This document shows, in pieces, positions 51,855-59,585 of a stretch of DNA of 64,000 nucleotides; within the stretch, counting starts at the first letter, position 1, and each line of letters opens with the position of its first letter. Source of the stretch: Flagellimonas allohymeniacidonis. Lineage in GTDB: Bacteria > Bacteroidota > Bacteroidia > Flavobacteriales > Flavobacteriaceae. The position numbers and the translations under genes were made by a program. The notes under the pieces were generated by a model. That model was not told where the DNA came from. It searched no databases and saw only the letters and a program-made list of their open reading frames with translations. The stretch spans positions 137,882 through 201,881 of the forward strand of contig NZ_SGIU01000002.1 of NCBI RefSeq assembly GCF_004296335.1, given 5' to 3'.

Positions 51855-51880
51855 GATTCATTTTATTACAAAGTGTTACA
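51855..51880 (-). promoter_or_regulatory. ECF-type promoter a: TGTAACAC-N13-GAATC
   Basis: On the minus strand, TGTAACAC (51880-51873), 13 bases, then GAATC (51859-51855). It lies 37 bases before the SRPBCC lipoprotein gene. The element and spacing are the same as at three other places in this island. Confidence 0.75.
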
Positions 51881-51932
51881 AAGCCATTCTAGTTTTAGGG
51901 AAACAGTCTGGAAGTTGAGTTGAGCTTACTTT

Positions 51933-51958
51933 TGTAACACCGACGCGTTTTTTGCATC
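51933..51958 (+). promoter_or_regulatory. ECF-type promoter b: TGTAACAC-N13-GCATC
   Basis: TGTAACAC at 51933-51940, 13-base spacer, GCATC at 51954-51958, in front of the sigma factor gene (start 51988). It suggests the sigma factor activates its own gene. Start of transcription would fall about 20 bases before the ATG. Confidence 0.78.
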
Positions 51959-51987
51959 CAATCTTTGTAGACCTCAGCAATGTTGTT

Positions 51988-52857
51988 ATGATGAATCCAT
52001 TGGTAGAAACACACTCTGATGAACAGGACCAAGTCTTGGTAAAGGCCTCGCTGAACGGGGACCGTAAGGCCCTGGACAAATTAGTCCGGATACATCAACC
52101 GTTTATTTACAATGTGGCGTGGAAAATGGCGTTTGAGCCTGATGATGCCCTGGACCTAACCCAGGAAGTACTGATAAAAGTAATCACCAAGCTATCTCAG
52201 TTCAATTTTAAGAGCCAGTTCCGTACTTGGCTGTATCGGATTGTTGTGAACGAATTCCTTCAGACCAAAAGAAGAAAAGGGGAATCCAAATTCACAACGT
52301 TGGAAGATCATGGCGCCAGGCTGGATGCTGTTCCTGGAACAGACCTTACCGTTGAGGAAGAAATCGAACTAAAGGAATTGACCAAAGAAGTGCAGTTCAG
52401 ATGCCTTTCGGGGATGTTGATGTGCCTGACTCGAGAGCAAAGGCTCATATATATTCTCGGAGAGACTTTCGAAGTGGATCACAATATAGGTTCAGAAATT
52501 TTTGAGATCACCCGCCAGAACTTTAGGGTGAAACTACATAGAGCCAGAAAAGAACTTCACAATTTTATGGACAACAAGTGCGGCCTTGTCAATCCATCCA
52601 ATCCTTGTCGATGTTCAAAAAAAGCGAAGCACTTTCACAACAATGGATTCCTGACAGAGGACAAACAAATGTTCAACGTCGGGTATCGTGAAAAGATTGC
52701 TGACTACGCCGAACTTCACCATAAATCCGTAGCTGATACTGTTGAGGACATACATACCAAATTGTTCCGTAACCATCCAGCCAAAGACAACTTTGACACT
52801 GAAACCATCATAGAGGAAATTCTCAGCGACCACGATCTTATGAAACACTTCTTATAA
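51988..52857 (+). CDS. ECF sigma factor with C-terminal Cys-motif extension
   Basis: A 289-residue sigma-70 family factor. Region 2 lies at about residues 30-95 (LTQEVLIKVITKLSQF, FRTWLYRIVVNEFLQTKRR) and region 4 at about 140-190 (LTREQRLIYILGETFEV, then ITRQNFRVKLHRARKEL). A roughly 95-residue extension follows, opening with CGLVNPSNPCRCSKK, and no separate anti-sigma gene is near, so the extension may control activity, as in ECF41 (by analogy only). The ATG at 51988 is chosen because promoter b overlaps the region of the upstream start at 51952. It is followed by a terminator and promoter c. Confidence 0.85.
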   Translation: MMNPLVETHSDEQDQVLVKASLNGDRKALDKLVRIHQPFIYNVAWKMAFEPDDALDLTQEVLIKVITKLSQFNFKSQFRTWLYRIVVNEFLQTKRRKGESKFTTLEDHGARLDAVPGTDLTVEEEIELKELTKEVQFRCLSGMLMCLTREQRLIYILGETFEVDHNIGSEIFEITRQNFRVKLHRARKELHNFMDNKCGLVNPSNPCRCSKKAKHFHNNGFLTEDKQMFNVGYREKIADYAELHHKSVADTVEDIHTKLFRNHPAKDNFDTETIIEEILSDHDLMKHFL

Positions 52858-52889
52858 GCCTTTGAGATTTACTTTCGGTCCAATATTAG

Positions 52890-52914
52890 GCACGCTTTAT
52901 GGCGTGCTTTTTTA
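52890..52914 (+). terminator. Terminator after the ECF sigma gene
   Basis: GCACGC-tttatg-GCGTGC followed by TTTTTTA. It separates the sigma transcript from promoter c, ten bases downstream. Confidence 0.85.
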
Positions 52915-52923
52915 TTTCGCTTT

Positions 52924-52949
52924 TGTAACACTACAACAGTGGGTGCATC
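52924..52949 (+). promoter_or_regulatory. ECF-type promoter c: TGTAACAC-N13-GCATC
   Basis: TGTAACAC at 52924-52931, 13-base spacer, GCATC at 52945-52949, followed by AAAATGG. It drives the cytoplasmic SRPBCC gene at 52978. Confidence 0.78.
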
Positions 52950-52977
52950 AAAATGGTTGAAACAAAAAACTGAATTC

Positions 52978-53478
52978 ATGAATATCAAAAAAGAAATATC
53001 CGTTAAGAAACCCGTTTCAGAGGTTTGGGAGGTTTTGGGAAATCAATTTGATCAGGCCCATAAATGGGCGACTGGATTATATCACTCCCAGGGTTCTGGA
53101 ATGCCCAAAATCAATGGAGCTACATGCAGCATTAGGGAATGTAAAACACAACAAGGTAAAATAAGGGAAGAAATAAGGGTATTTGACCCTGAGAACTATG
53201 TTTTAGGCTATGAGGTGGTTGAGGGTTTTCCATTTTTTGTCAAATCTGGGGTCAACAATTGGAAGCTGGCACAAATTGGTTCCACTACACTGGTCAGTAT
53301 GGATTTTAATCTGGAGACAAAGGGATTGGTAGGAGCGGTAATGAAACCCATGATGAAAATGCAAATGACCAGGATTATAGAAAATGTGCTCAAGGATTTC
53401 AAATATTATGTAGAAACAGGCATCCCAAGTCCCGAAAAGGAAAAGGAAATGTTAAAACTCTCCAAAAAGGTGGTTTAG
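52978..53478 (+). CDS. SRPBCC-domain protein, cytoplasmic
   Basis: A 166-residue protein with no signal peptide, of the SRPBCC fold (KPVSEVWEVLGNQFDQAHKW; IREEIRVFDPENYVLGYEVVEGFPFFVKSG; parts). Sequence differs from the two exported SRPBCC proteins of the island. It has its own ECF promoter c and starts at 52978, after that promoter. A longer frame from 52939 is rejected because it would overlap the promoter. Promoter d begins four bases after its stop. Confidence 0.8.
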   Translation: MNIKKEISVKKPVSEVWEVLGNQFDQAHKWATGLYHSQGSGMPKINGATCSIRECKTQQGKIREEIRVFDPENYVLGYEVVEGFPFFVKSGVNNWKLAQIGSTTLVSMDFNLETKGLVGAVMKPMMKMQMTRIIENVLKDFKYYVETGIPSPEKEKEMLKLSKKVV

Positions 53479-53481
53479 CTA

Positions 53482-53507
53482 TGTAACACCTCCAAGGTCA
53501 CGGTATC
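53482..53507 (+). promoter_or_regulatory. ECF-type promoter d: TGTAACAC-N13-GTATC
   Basis: TGTAACAC at 53482-53489, 13-base spacer, GTATC at 53503-53507, starting four bases after the previous gene's stop. It drives the carboxymuconolactone decarboxylase-like and SRPBCC gene pair. Confidence 0.78.
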
Positions 53508-53535
53508 AAAATAGAGTAAACATGAAATAATCAGA

Positions 53536-54126
53536 ATGAAACAGACAAGTAGAGGCTTTAAAATGGATGAAGCATCCAACGAGCCACAGGAAGTACAGGA
53601 GATATTTGACTGGTACAAGGAAAACTTTGGGTTCGTACCCAACTTGACCAAGGTTATGAGTGCCGCTCCGGCAGCTTTACGCTCTTATTGGTTGACCCAG
53701 ATGCAATTGGCACAGTACGGCATGCTCACTCCAGAAGAACACAATATCATCCAAATGACAGTAGCCGTTGAGAACAGGTGCAAATATTGTACCTCTGGCC
53801 ATCAAATGGCTGGTGGAGCATTTTTTGCATCAGAAGAAGGAGATTTGGAGGCTATACGGAATGAGGAAATCATCCCAAATGAGAAGTTTGATGCCCTGCG
53901 TTCTTTTACACTTGATGTGTACCGAGGAAAGGGCAGGGTTTCAGATAGGGTATTGAAACATTTCTTTTCGGCAGGATATGATAAGGCGCGAGCGATAGAG
54001 GTCATTACGAATATTGGAGTTAAGGTAATGTCCAATCTCACCAATCAATTGGCCATAACGGAAGTGGATGAGCCTTTTGCCCCACTAGCTAAGGGACTCT
54101 TTGATACCGAAGCGGTATATCGTTGA
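53536..54126 (+). CDS. Carboxymuconolactone decarboxylase-like (AhpD family) protein
   Basis: A 196-residue protein with the AhpD/CMD fold: QMTVAVENRCKYCTSGHQMAGG, with the redox CxxC at C-K-Y-C and a nearby His. Such proteins reduce or transfer peroxidic groups, and ECF sigma factors of the ECF41 type often have a CMD-like gene beside them. It is under ECF promoter d. The exported SRPBCC gene follows after 53 bases, so they form an operon. A second ATG ten codons in is possible. Confidence 0.85.
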   Translation: MKQTSRGFKMDEASNEPQEVQEIFDWYKENFGFVPNLTKVMSAAPAALRSYWLTQMQLAQYGMLTPEEHNIIQMTVAVENRCKYCTSGHQMAGGAFFASEEGDLEAIRNEEIIPNEKFDALRSFTLDVYRGKGRVSDRVLKHFFSAGYDKARAIEVITNIGVKVMSNLTNQLAITEVDEPFAPLAKGLFDTEAVYR

Positions 54127-54179
54127 GAAAAATCAATCTGAAATTAATTCTTAAATCACAATTAAATAATTCGAGTAAG

Positions 54180-54707
54180 ATGAACATTAGAAAATCAATT
54201 TTCACGTTAGCCCTTGCTATTGCCGGGCTTATTTCTAACCAAGTTAATGCGCAGAGCGCCGATGCCAACAAAACCTACACTAGGGTGGTAGATGCTTCGG
54301 CAGATGCCGTTTGGACTGTCCTTAGAAAAATGGATGAAATCCAAAACTATTCCCAAACTATTGCAAGACTGGACTGGAAAGGTCCCAAGGATGTAGGCGG
54401 ACAGAGGGTATGCTATTCACCCGATGGAAAGGGGTTCTTTAAGGAGAACATTGTGGATTATAACGATACCAATAGGACCTACAGTTATTCGGTAGTTGAG
54501 GGGGTGCCTATAAAAGGAATGGTCAACACCTGGAACGTGTTGGACCTTGGGTATAACAAATCCATGGTGGTCTGGACCACAAAATTCGAGAAGTTCATGG
54601 ATAACCCACAGATGACCAAAGATCAATTTTTCGGGTTCATTGACCAAACTCTTGACGAAATGGTGGGTAACGTGATCGCTGAGGCCAAGATGGGAGCCAA
54701 AATGTAA
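54180..54707 (+). CDS. SRPBCC-domain protein, exported
   Basis: A 175-residue protein with an N-terminal signal peptide (ending NQVNAQ) and an SRPBCC fold: VVDASADAVWTVLRKMDEIQNYSQ, GKGFFKENIVDY, YSYSVVEGVPIKGMVNTW and LGYNKSMVVWTTKFEKF (parts). It is a paralogue of the SRPBCC lipoprotein at 51246-51818. A TTG start at 54123 was rejected. It shares ECF promoter d with the CMD-like gene. A strong terminator lies downstream. Confidence 0.85.
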   Translation: MNIRKSIFTLALAIAGLISNQVNAQSADANKTYTRVVDASADAVWTVLRKMDEIQNYSQTIARLDWKGPKDVGGQRVCYSPDGKGFFKENIVDYNDTNRTYSYSVVEGVPIKGMVNTWNVLDLGYNKSMVVWTTKFEKFMDNPQMTKDQFFGFIDQTLDEMVGNVIAEAKMGAKM

Positions 54708-54795
54708 TCAGCTATATCTGGGGGATTTTGATACGGATGAAGTAGTTTTTCTTTGTTGTTTTGTTGTGTCGGATTTGTTGGGCCCAGATAATGAT

Positions 54796-54822
54796 AGCGC
54801 AGGTATAAAGCCTGCGCTTTTC
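54796..54822 (+). terminator. Terminator after the exported SRPBCC gene
   Basis: AGCGCAGG and CCTGCGCT form an 8-bp stem with TTTTC after it. It closes the ECF island. Confidence 0.85.
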
Positions 54823-54909
54823 GTTGCTACAATCTTTATTGCAAAGAAAAAAGCCCCACTTACAAATTCAAGCTGGCTTGATTTGACATGAAGCTTTTCT
54901 ACTTATTCG

Positions 54910-54983
54910 TGACCACGGTAGGATTCAAACCTACGACCGCTGGAGCCGAAATCCAGTGCTCTATTCAGCTGAGCTACGTGGCC
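54910..54983 (-). tRNA. tRNA-Arg (anticodon TCG)
   Basis: A 74-base cloverleaf on the minus strand: acceptor stem GGCCACG/CGTGGTC, D-stem GCTC/GAGC, anticodon stem CTGGA/TCCAG around the loop TTTCGGC, with anticodon TCG at 54949-54947, and T-stem GTAGG/CCTAC with loop TTTGAAT. The 3' CCA is not encoded, so it must be added by tRNA nucleotidyltransferase. It reads arginine CGN codons. It lies just upstream of the YqeY-like gene's end. Confidence 0.93.
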
Positions 54984-54990
54984 ATTTGTT

Positions 54991-55443
54991 TTATGAACTT
55001 AATTTTGCCTTAACAATGGTGGAAATAGTTTTGCCATCGGCTTGCCCAGCCAATTCCTTGGAAACCATTCCCATTACCCTCCCCATATCTTGCATCCCTG
55101 AAGCACCTATAGAGTCAATGGTTTGAACGACAACCTTTTCAATTTCCTCTTCGGTTAATTGTTCAGGTAAAAACTTCTCAATAATGGCTGCTTGGGCCAA
55201 TTCAGGTTCCGCCAAATCATCGCGACCTTGTTCGTTGAAAATCGCAGCGCTGTCTTTTCGTTGCTTCACCAATTTTTGAACCAATTTAATTTCATCGGCC
55301 TCACTTAGGCTATCTGAAGCACCTTTTTCGGTACCCGCAAGCAACAAAGCAGACTTTATGGCCCGCAAAGCTTCAAGGGCAACCGAATCCTTTGCCTTCA
55401 TCGCCGCTTTCATCTCCGTCATTACCTGTTCCTGCAAACTCAT
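54991..55443 (-). CDS. GatB/YqeY domain protein
   Basis: A 150-residue YqeY protein: AALRAIKSALLLAGTEKG, a helix-rich middle with RKDSAAIFNEQGRDDLAEPELAQAAIIEKFLPEQLTEEEI, and QDMGRVMGMVSKELAGQADGK (parts). YqeY resembles the tRNA-binding tail of GatB. It starts 75 bases before the ftsZ stop-side terminator, with a TATCTTCG promoter-like box at 55471-55464 on the minus strand overlapping that terminator. Confidence 0.92.
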   Translation of the reverse strand: MSLQEQVMTEMKAAMKAKDSVALEALRAIKSALLLAGTEKGASDSLSEADEIKLVQKLVKQRKDSAAIFNEQGRDDLAEPELAQAAIIEKFLPEQLTEEEIEKVVVQTIDSIGASGMQDMGRVMGMVSKELAGQADGKTISTIVKAKLSS

Positions 55444-55470
55444 TTATGCATTATTTTGGGCTGCGAAGAT

Positions 55471-55504
55471 AAAAAATAAACCCGAAAGTTATTAACCTTC
55501 GGGT
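55471..55504 (-). terminator. Terminator after ftsZ
   Basis: On the minus strand ACCCGAA/TTCGGGT with a following T-run, 41 bases past the ftsZ stop. It ends the dcw cluster transcript before the YqeY gene. Confidence 0.8.
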
Positions 55505-55544
55505 CTAAGCTTTCCATTAAAAAATGGAATCTGTTTAAACACTA

Positions 55545-57497
55545 CTAATCAACATTGTCGTGCAAAAAAGAGTTATTGGAACGCAATTGAATTTCATCAT
55601 TGCTATCCTCACTCAATGTAGTCCTAGAAACTTTTTGTTCCTTGGGTGTATCGTCTAAATCTACTCCCTGCCTTTTATAGGCGGGTTGTTTTTCAATTTC
55701 ATCTATGCTATTTCGATTGTTCTGAAACTTATAGTTGAAATTCTTCAGCTTTCTTCGGCGTTCATCCGCCCTTTCCTTGAGCATATCGTTGATAGGGCTA
55801 TTTATTGGATCCTTATCCCCAGATGCCTCGGTATCTGTTACCTTATCTTCAACCTCCAGGGTCTTTTTTTCGAAAACCAGTTCGTTTTCGACCAATTTGG
55901 GCTCGTGGGTTTCCGCTACCGATTTTGCTCCGGTCAATTGGGTTTCGAGTTCCATGTACTCTTCCAAATTATATCGGGTTTCCCCTTCTTTCTTGAACTC
56001 AAGTACCGGACTTACCTCCACGAATTCTTTTACCTCAATGTCCTTAACTTCTTCATCCAAATCAAAGGTAATCGGAGACTGCTCCTCTTCTTGGCTTGAC
56101 GTATCGTTAATGGGCAAATCGAAGGTAAGTGCGAACTGGTCATCTTCCTCTGCCTTGGGCGATACCGTTTCCGGGTCTATCACCTCTATATCATTCAATA
56201 TTTTCTTGGCTTCAATGATGATAAAGTCATCCTCAATATTTTCAGGCACCACTTCTTCATAGAAAACGTTGAAATTTCGAATGTAACTCGTGGTAGGAAT
56301 AAGGTCAGAAGAAGCAACAATGTCTTCCTCAACCTCCTCATCGATATCCAAAGTGTGCTTTACAATCTCAGGTTCAGGTTCAACCGGGATTGATTTGATT
56401 TGAACCTCCTGTACCGATGTGGTTTCTGTAGTAAGTTCTTGTTCGGCAATCTGCTCGTCCTCCAAGGTATAAAAGACCTTTTTGGACTCCGTATTGACAA
56501 TTTCATTTTGTTGGTCCACATGGAAACCGGTGGCAATTACAGTAACGGCAATAGCATCCCCAAGGTTTTCATCTTCTCCCACACCCATTATGATATTAGC
56601 GCCATGACCCGCTTCGATTTGAATATGATCATTGATTTCCCCGATTTCATCAATGGTGATTTCCTGCGTTCCAGATACAATTAACAACAAGACGTTTTTA
56701 GCGCCATGGATTTTATTGTCATTCAACAGGGGAGAATCCAATGCCTTCATAATGGCCTCATTGGCCCTAGCAGAACCTGATGCCGTGGAAGATCCCATAA
56801 TGGCAGTACCACTATCGGATAAGACGGTTTTCGCATCGCGTAAATCAATGTTTTGAGTATAATGATGTGTAATTACTTCAGCAATTCCGCGAGCAGCGGT
56901 TGCCAAGACTTCATCGGCTTTCGAGAACCCGGCTTTAAATCCAAGATTACCGTAAACCTCTCTTAGTTTATTGTTGTTGATAACAATAAGCGAATCCACA
57001 TTAGAGCGCAGCTTTTCAATCCCCATTTGTGCTTGTTTGCATCGCATTGCACCCTCAAATTGAAAGGGAATGGTAACGATACCCACGGTCAAAATATCCA
57101 TTTCACGGGCAAGTTTGGCAATAACAGGAGCAGCACCGGTTCCTGTTCCACCACCCATACCAGCTGTGATGAAAGCCATTTTTGTTGTGCTTTCCAACAT
57201 GGCCTTTATATCTTCCATGCTTTCCAACGCAGCCTGCTCCCCCACTTCTGGGTTTGCTCCTGCACCAAGACCTTCCGTTAAGGATACCCCTAACTGAATC
57301 TTGTTTGGAACTGCGCTATTTTGCAAAGCTTGTGCGTCGGTATTGCAAATAACAAAGTCCACCCCATTGATGCCCGCAAGAAACATATGGTTAATGGCAT
57401 TGCTTCCACCACCACCCACGCCAATCACTTTTATGACGTTGCTTTTGTTCTTGGGTAAATCAAAGGCTATATTATCAAATTCGCTGCTCTTGCTCAT
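55545..57497 (-). CDS. ftsZ: Cell division protein FtsZ with long C-terminal extension
   Basis: A 650-residue tubulin-like GTPase that forms the division ring. The GTP-binding core is clear: IKVIGVGGGGSNAINHM, GMGGGTGTGAAPVIAKLA, the synergy loop region, and DLRDAKTVLSDSGTAIMG. Residues about 330-600 form a long acidic, disordered-looking linker rich in Glu/Asp/Val. A short basic tail follows (RRRKLKNFNYKFQNN). This makes the protein about 250 residues longer than the E. coli form, as is usual in Flavobacteriia. Last gene of the dcw cluster. Confidence 0.96.
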   Translation of the reverse strand: MSKSSEFDNIAFDLPKNKSNVIKVIGVGGGGSNAINHMFLAGINGVDFVICNTDAQALQNSAVPNKIQLGVSLTEGLGAGANPEVGEQAALESMEDIKAMLESTTKMAFITAGMGGGTGTGAAPVIAKLAREMDILTVGIVTIPFQFEGAMRCKQAQMGIEKLRSNVDSLIVINNNKLREVYGNLGFKAGFSKADEVLATAARGIAEVITHHYTQNIDLRDAKTVLSDSGTAIMGSSTASGSARANEAIMKALDSPLLNDNKIHGAKNVLLLIVSGTQEITIDEIGEINDHIQIEAGHGANIIMGVGEDENLGDAIAVTVIATGFHVDQQNEIVNTESKKVFYTLEDEQIAEQELTTETTSVQEVQIKSIPVEPEPEIVKHTLDIDEEVEEDIVASSDLIPTTSYIRNFNVFYEEVVPENIEDDFIIIEAKKILNDIEVIDPETVSPKAEEDDQFALTFDLPINDTSSQEEEQSPITFDLDEEVKDIEVKEFVEVSPVLEFKKEGETRYNLEEYMELETQLTGAKSVAETHEPKLVENELVFEKKTLEVEDKVTDTEASGDKDPINSPINDMLKERADERRRKLKNFNYKFQNNRNSIDEIEKQPAYKRQGVDLDDTPKEQKVSRTTLSEDSNDEIQLRSNNSFLHDNVD

Positions 57498-57539
57498 AAT
57501 GCTTTGTATTACGTATTACTAGTGTTGTCTTGAGGTTTA

Positions 57540-58862
57540 TTATTCTGCGTTATCTAGAAAATCTTTTAGCTTCTCCGACCATTTGTCAAAAATTGACTTA
57601 CGTTCCCGGTGTGTTGTCGAAGTGGGGGTTTTAGAACCGCTTTCTTGTTCTACCAAAATCTCATCCAAAACGGGCTCCTCCTCCTGGATTTCGGTCCTGT
57701 TTTCATTCTCAACGGCGTTCATTAATAGCCCTACCGCAGTGGCATAAAGAGGACTGGCTACTTCATCATCTGAGTTTCCTGCTAAATGTTCGTTGGGATA
57801 TCCTATTCTGGTATCCATTCCAGTGATATATTCCACCAATTGCTTAAGGTGTTTTAACTGGCTTCCACCACCTGTTAAAACAATCCCGGCAATGAGTTTC
57901 TTCTTTTGCTCATCGTGGCCATAATTCTTGATCTCAACATAGACCTGTTCAATAATCTCCACTACCCGGGCATGAATGATTTTGGAGAGGTTTTTCAGCG
58001 TGATTTCCTTGGGCTCCCTTCCTCGAAGTCCAGGAATGGAAACAATCTCATTGTCCTTGTTTTCCCCAGGCCAAGCCGAACCAAACTTGATTTTCAGCAA
58101 TTCGGCCTGCTTTTCAATAATGGAGCAGCCTTCCTTGATATCTTCTGTAATGACGTTCCCACCAAAGGGTATTACCGCTGTATGACGTATGATACCATCT
58201 TTGAAAATGGCCAAGTCAGTCGTTCCACCTCCTATGTCAATCAAGGCCACACCTGCCTCCTTCTCCTCTTGGCTCAAAACCGCTTCAGCAGATGCCAAGG
58301 GTTCCAAAGTAATGTTCCCCAAATCCAATCCGGCACTTTTTATACATCTACCAATATTTTTTATGGAAGAAACCTGCCCTACTACCACATGGAAATTGGC
58401 CTCGAGACGTCCGCCGTACATTCCACAGGGTTCTTTGATCTCAGATTGACCATCGACTTTGTATTCTTGTGGTAATACGTGGATGATTTCCTCACCGGGA
58501 AGCATGACCAGTTTATAGACTTGGTTGCAGAGTTTATCCAAATCATCGTCATTGATGACTTCTTCAGAATTGGGTCTTGTGATATAATCGCTATGCTGTA
58601 AACTTCGGATGTGTTGACCCGCAATGCCCACAACTACCGACCCAATTTTGAGACCTGCATTGAGTTCGGCCTGTTCTACGGCCTGTTGAATTGAAGAAAT
58701 AGTTTGTGTGATGTTGTTCACCACCCCACGGTGAACCCCCAAACTTTTTGATTTACCGGTACCTAGTACCTCAATTTTACCGTATTCATTTTCCCTACCG
58801 ATAATGGCCACAATTTTGGTAGTTCCGATGTCCAGCCCGACTGAATAATTACCCTGTTCCAT
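57540..58862 (-). CDS. ftsA: Cell division protein FtsA
   Basis: A 440-residue actin-like protein anchoring FtsZ to the membrane. ATP-binding motifs: GLDIGTTKIVAIIGRE (8-23), VALIDIGGGTTDLAIF, and VLTGGGSQLKHL. A C-terminal linker (TSTTHRERKSIFDKW) leads to a short amphipathic tail suited to membrane binding. ftsQ ends three bases upstream and ftsZ starts 42 bases downstream. Confidence 0.95.
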   Translation of the reverse strand: MEQGNYSVGLDIGTTKIVAIIGRENEYGKIEVLGTGKSKSLGVHRGVVNNITQTISSIQQAVEQAELNAGLKIGSVVVGIAGQHIRSLQHSDYITRPNSEEVINDDDLDKLCNQVYKLVMLPGEEIIHVLPQEYKVDGQSEIKEPCGMYGGRLEANFHVVVGQVSSIKNIGRCIKSAGLDLGNITLEPLASAEAVLSQEEKEAGVALIDIGGGTTDLAIFKDGIIRHTAVIPFGGNVITEDIKEGCSIIEKQAELLKIKFGSAWPGENKDNEIVSIPGLRGREPKEITLKNLSKIIHARVVEIIEQVYVEIKNYGHDEQKKKLIAGIVLTGGGSQLKHLKQLVEYITGMDTRIGYPNEHLAGNSDDEVASPLYATAVGLLMNAVENENRTEIQEEEPVLDEILVEQESGSKTPTSTTHRERKSIFDKWSEKLKDFLDNAE

Positions 58863-58865
58863 AAC

Positions 58866-59585
58866 TTAAATTTTGGTGCAAACCACTTGATTGTTGAACT
58901 CTAAACTCACTACTGCATATTTCTCCAAGGAATTATCCTTGGTGGCCTTGGCATAAAAGGCCATAAAATTTTTGAACTTTTCATTAAGGTTATCCACACC
59001 TCCAAGGTTGACCACGAAATTCTCCAATCGAAATTTCAATTGATAGTTCCCTTCTTCCGCAATATGGATTCCTATCACATTTTTTCTCAAAAAATCATCG
59101 GCATTTACATAATTCAAAATCACATAAACGTCCTCAAGGGTTTCTCCCGTTATCTTACCCGTGATAATGGGCACCCTTGCAGAATGATACTTCGACAACG
59201 GCATGTTTTTTCCACTGTCATCCAAATAAAACTTGGATTCACTTTCAATTCTTCCAATGGGTTTTCGCTGAACAATCTTGGAAACAAGCTTGCCATCTAC
59301 GGTGAAATAGACCTGGGCTTTTTTAACCATATCGTTGGACTGAATTACCTCCTCTATGGTATTCAAAACTAGTTTTTCTTTAGCCCTATTTTTTACCGCC
59401 CCATAATTTTGTATTAACAATTTATTAACTGAGGCCTCGGTAACAAACAATGTGTTGTCTCCCAAGAATTTGATCTCTATATCATCAATTTCCCTTTGCT
59501 TGCTTCTATAATCCGAAAAGCCATATAGGCCTATTACGGTCGCTAATAGCAAGCTCAGCTTCAGTGTATTCCAATTAACTCGCAT
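58866..59585 (-). CDS. ftsQ: Cell division protein FtsQ
   Basis: A 239-residue single-pass inner membrane protein. One hydrophobic segment lies at about residues 8-25, followed by a POTRA-like domain (IEIKFLGDNTLFVTEASVNKLL). It bridges early and late division proteins. Its start overlaps the murC end by 11 bases. Confidence 0.9.
   Translation of the reverse strand: MRVNWNTLKLSLLLATVIGLYGFSDYRSKQREIDDIEIKFLGDNTLFVTEASVNKLLIQNYGAVKNRAKEKLVLNTIEEVIQSNDMVKKAQVYFTVDGKLVSKIVQRKPIGRIESESKFYLDDSGKNMPLSKYHSARVPIITGKITGETLEDVYVILNYVNADDFLRKNVIGIHIAEEGNYQLKFRLENFVVNLGGVDNLNEKFKNFMAFYAKATKDNSLEKYAVVSLEFNNQVVCTKI

Noticed and set aside
55686..56262. Plus-strand frames over the ftsZ linker
   Set aside because: Low-complexity Ser/Phe-rich antisense of the acidic FtsZ linker.
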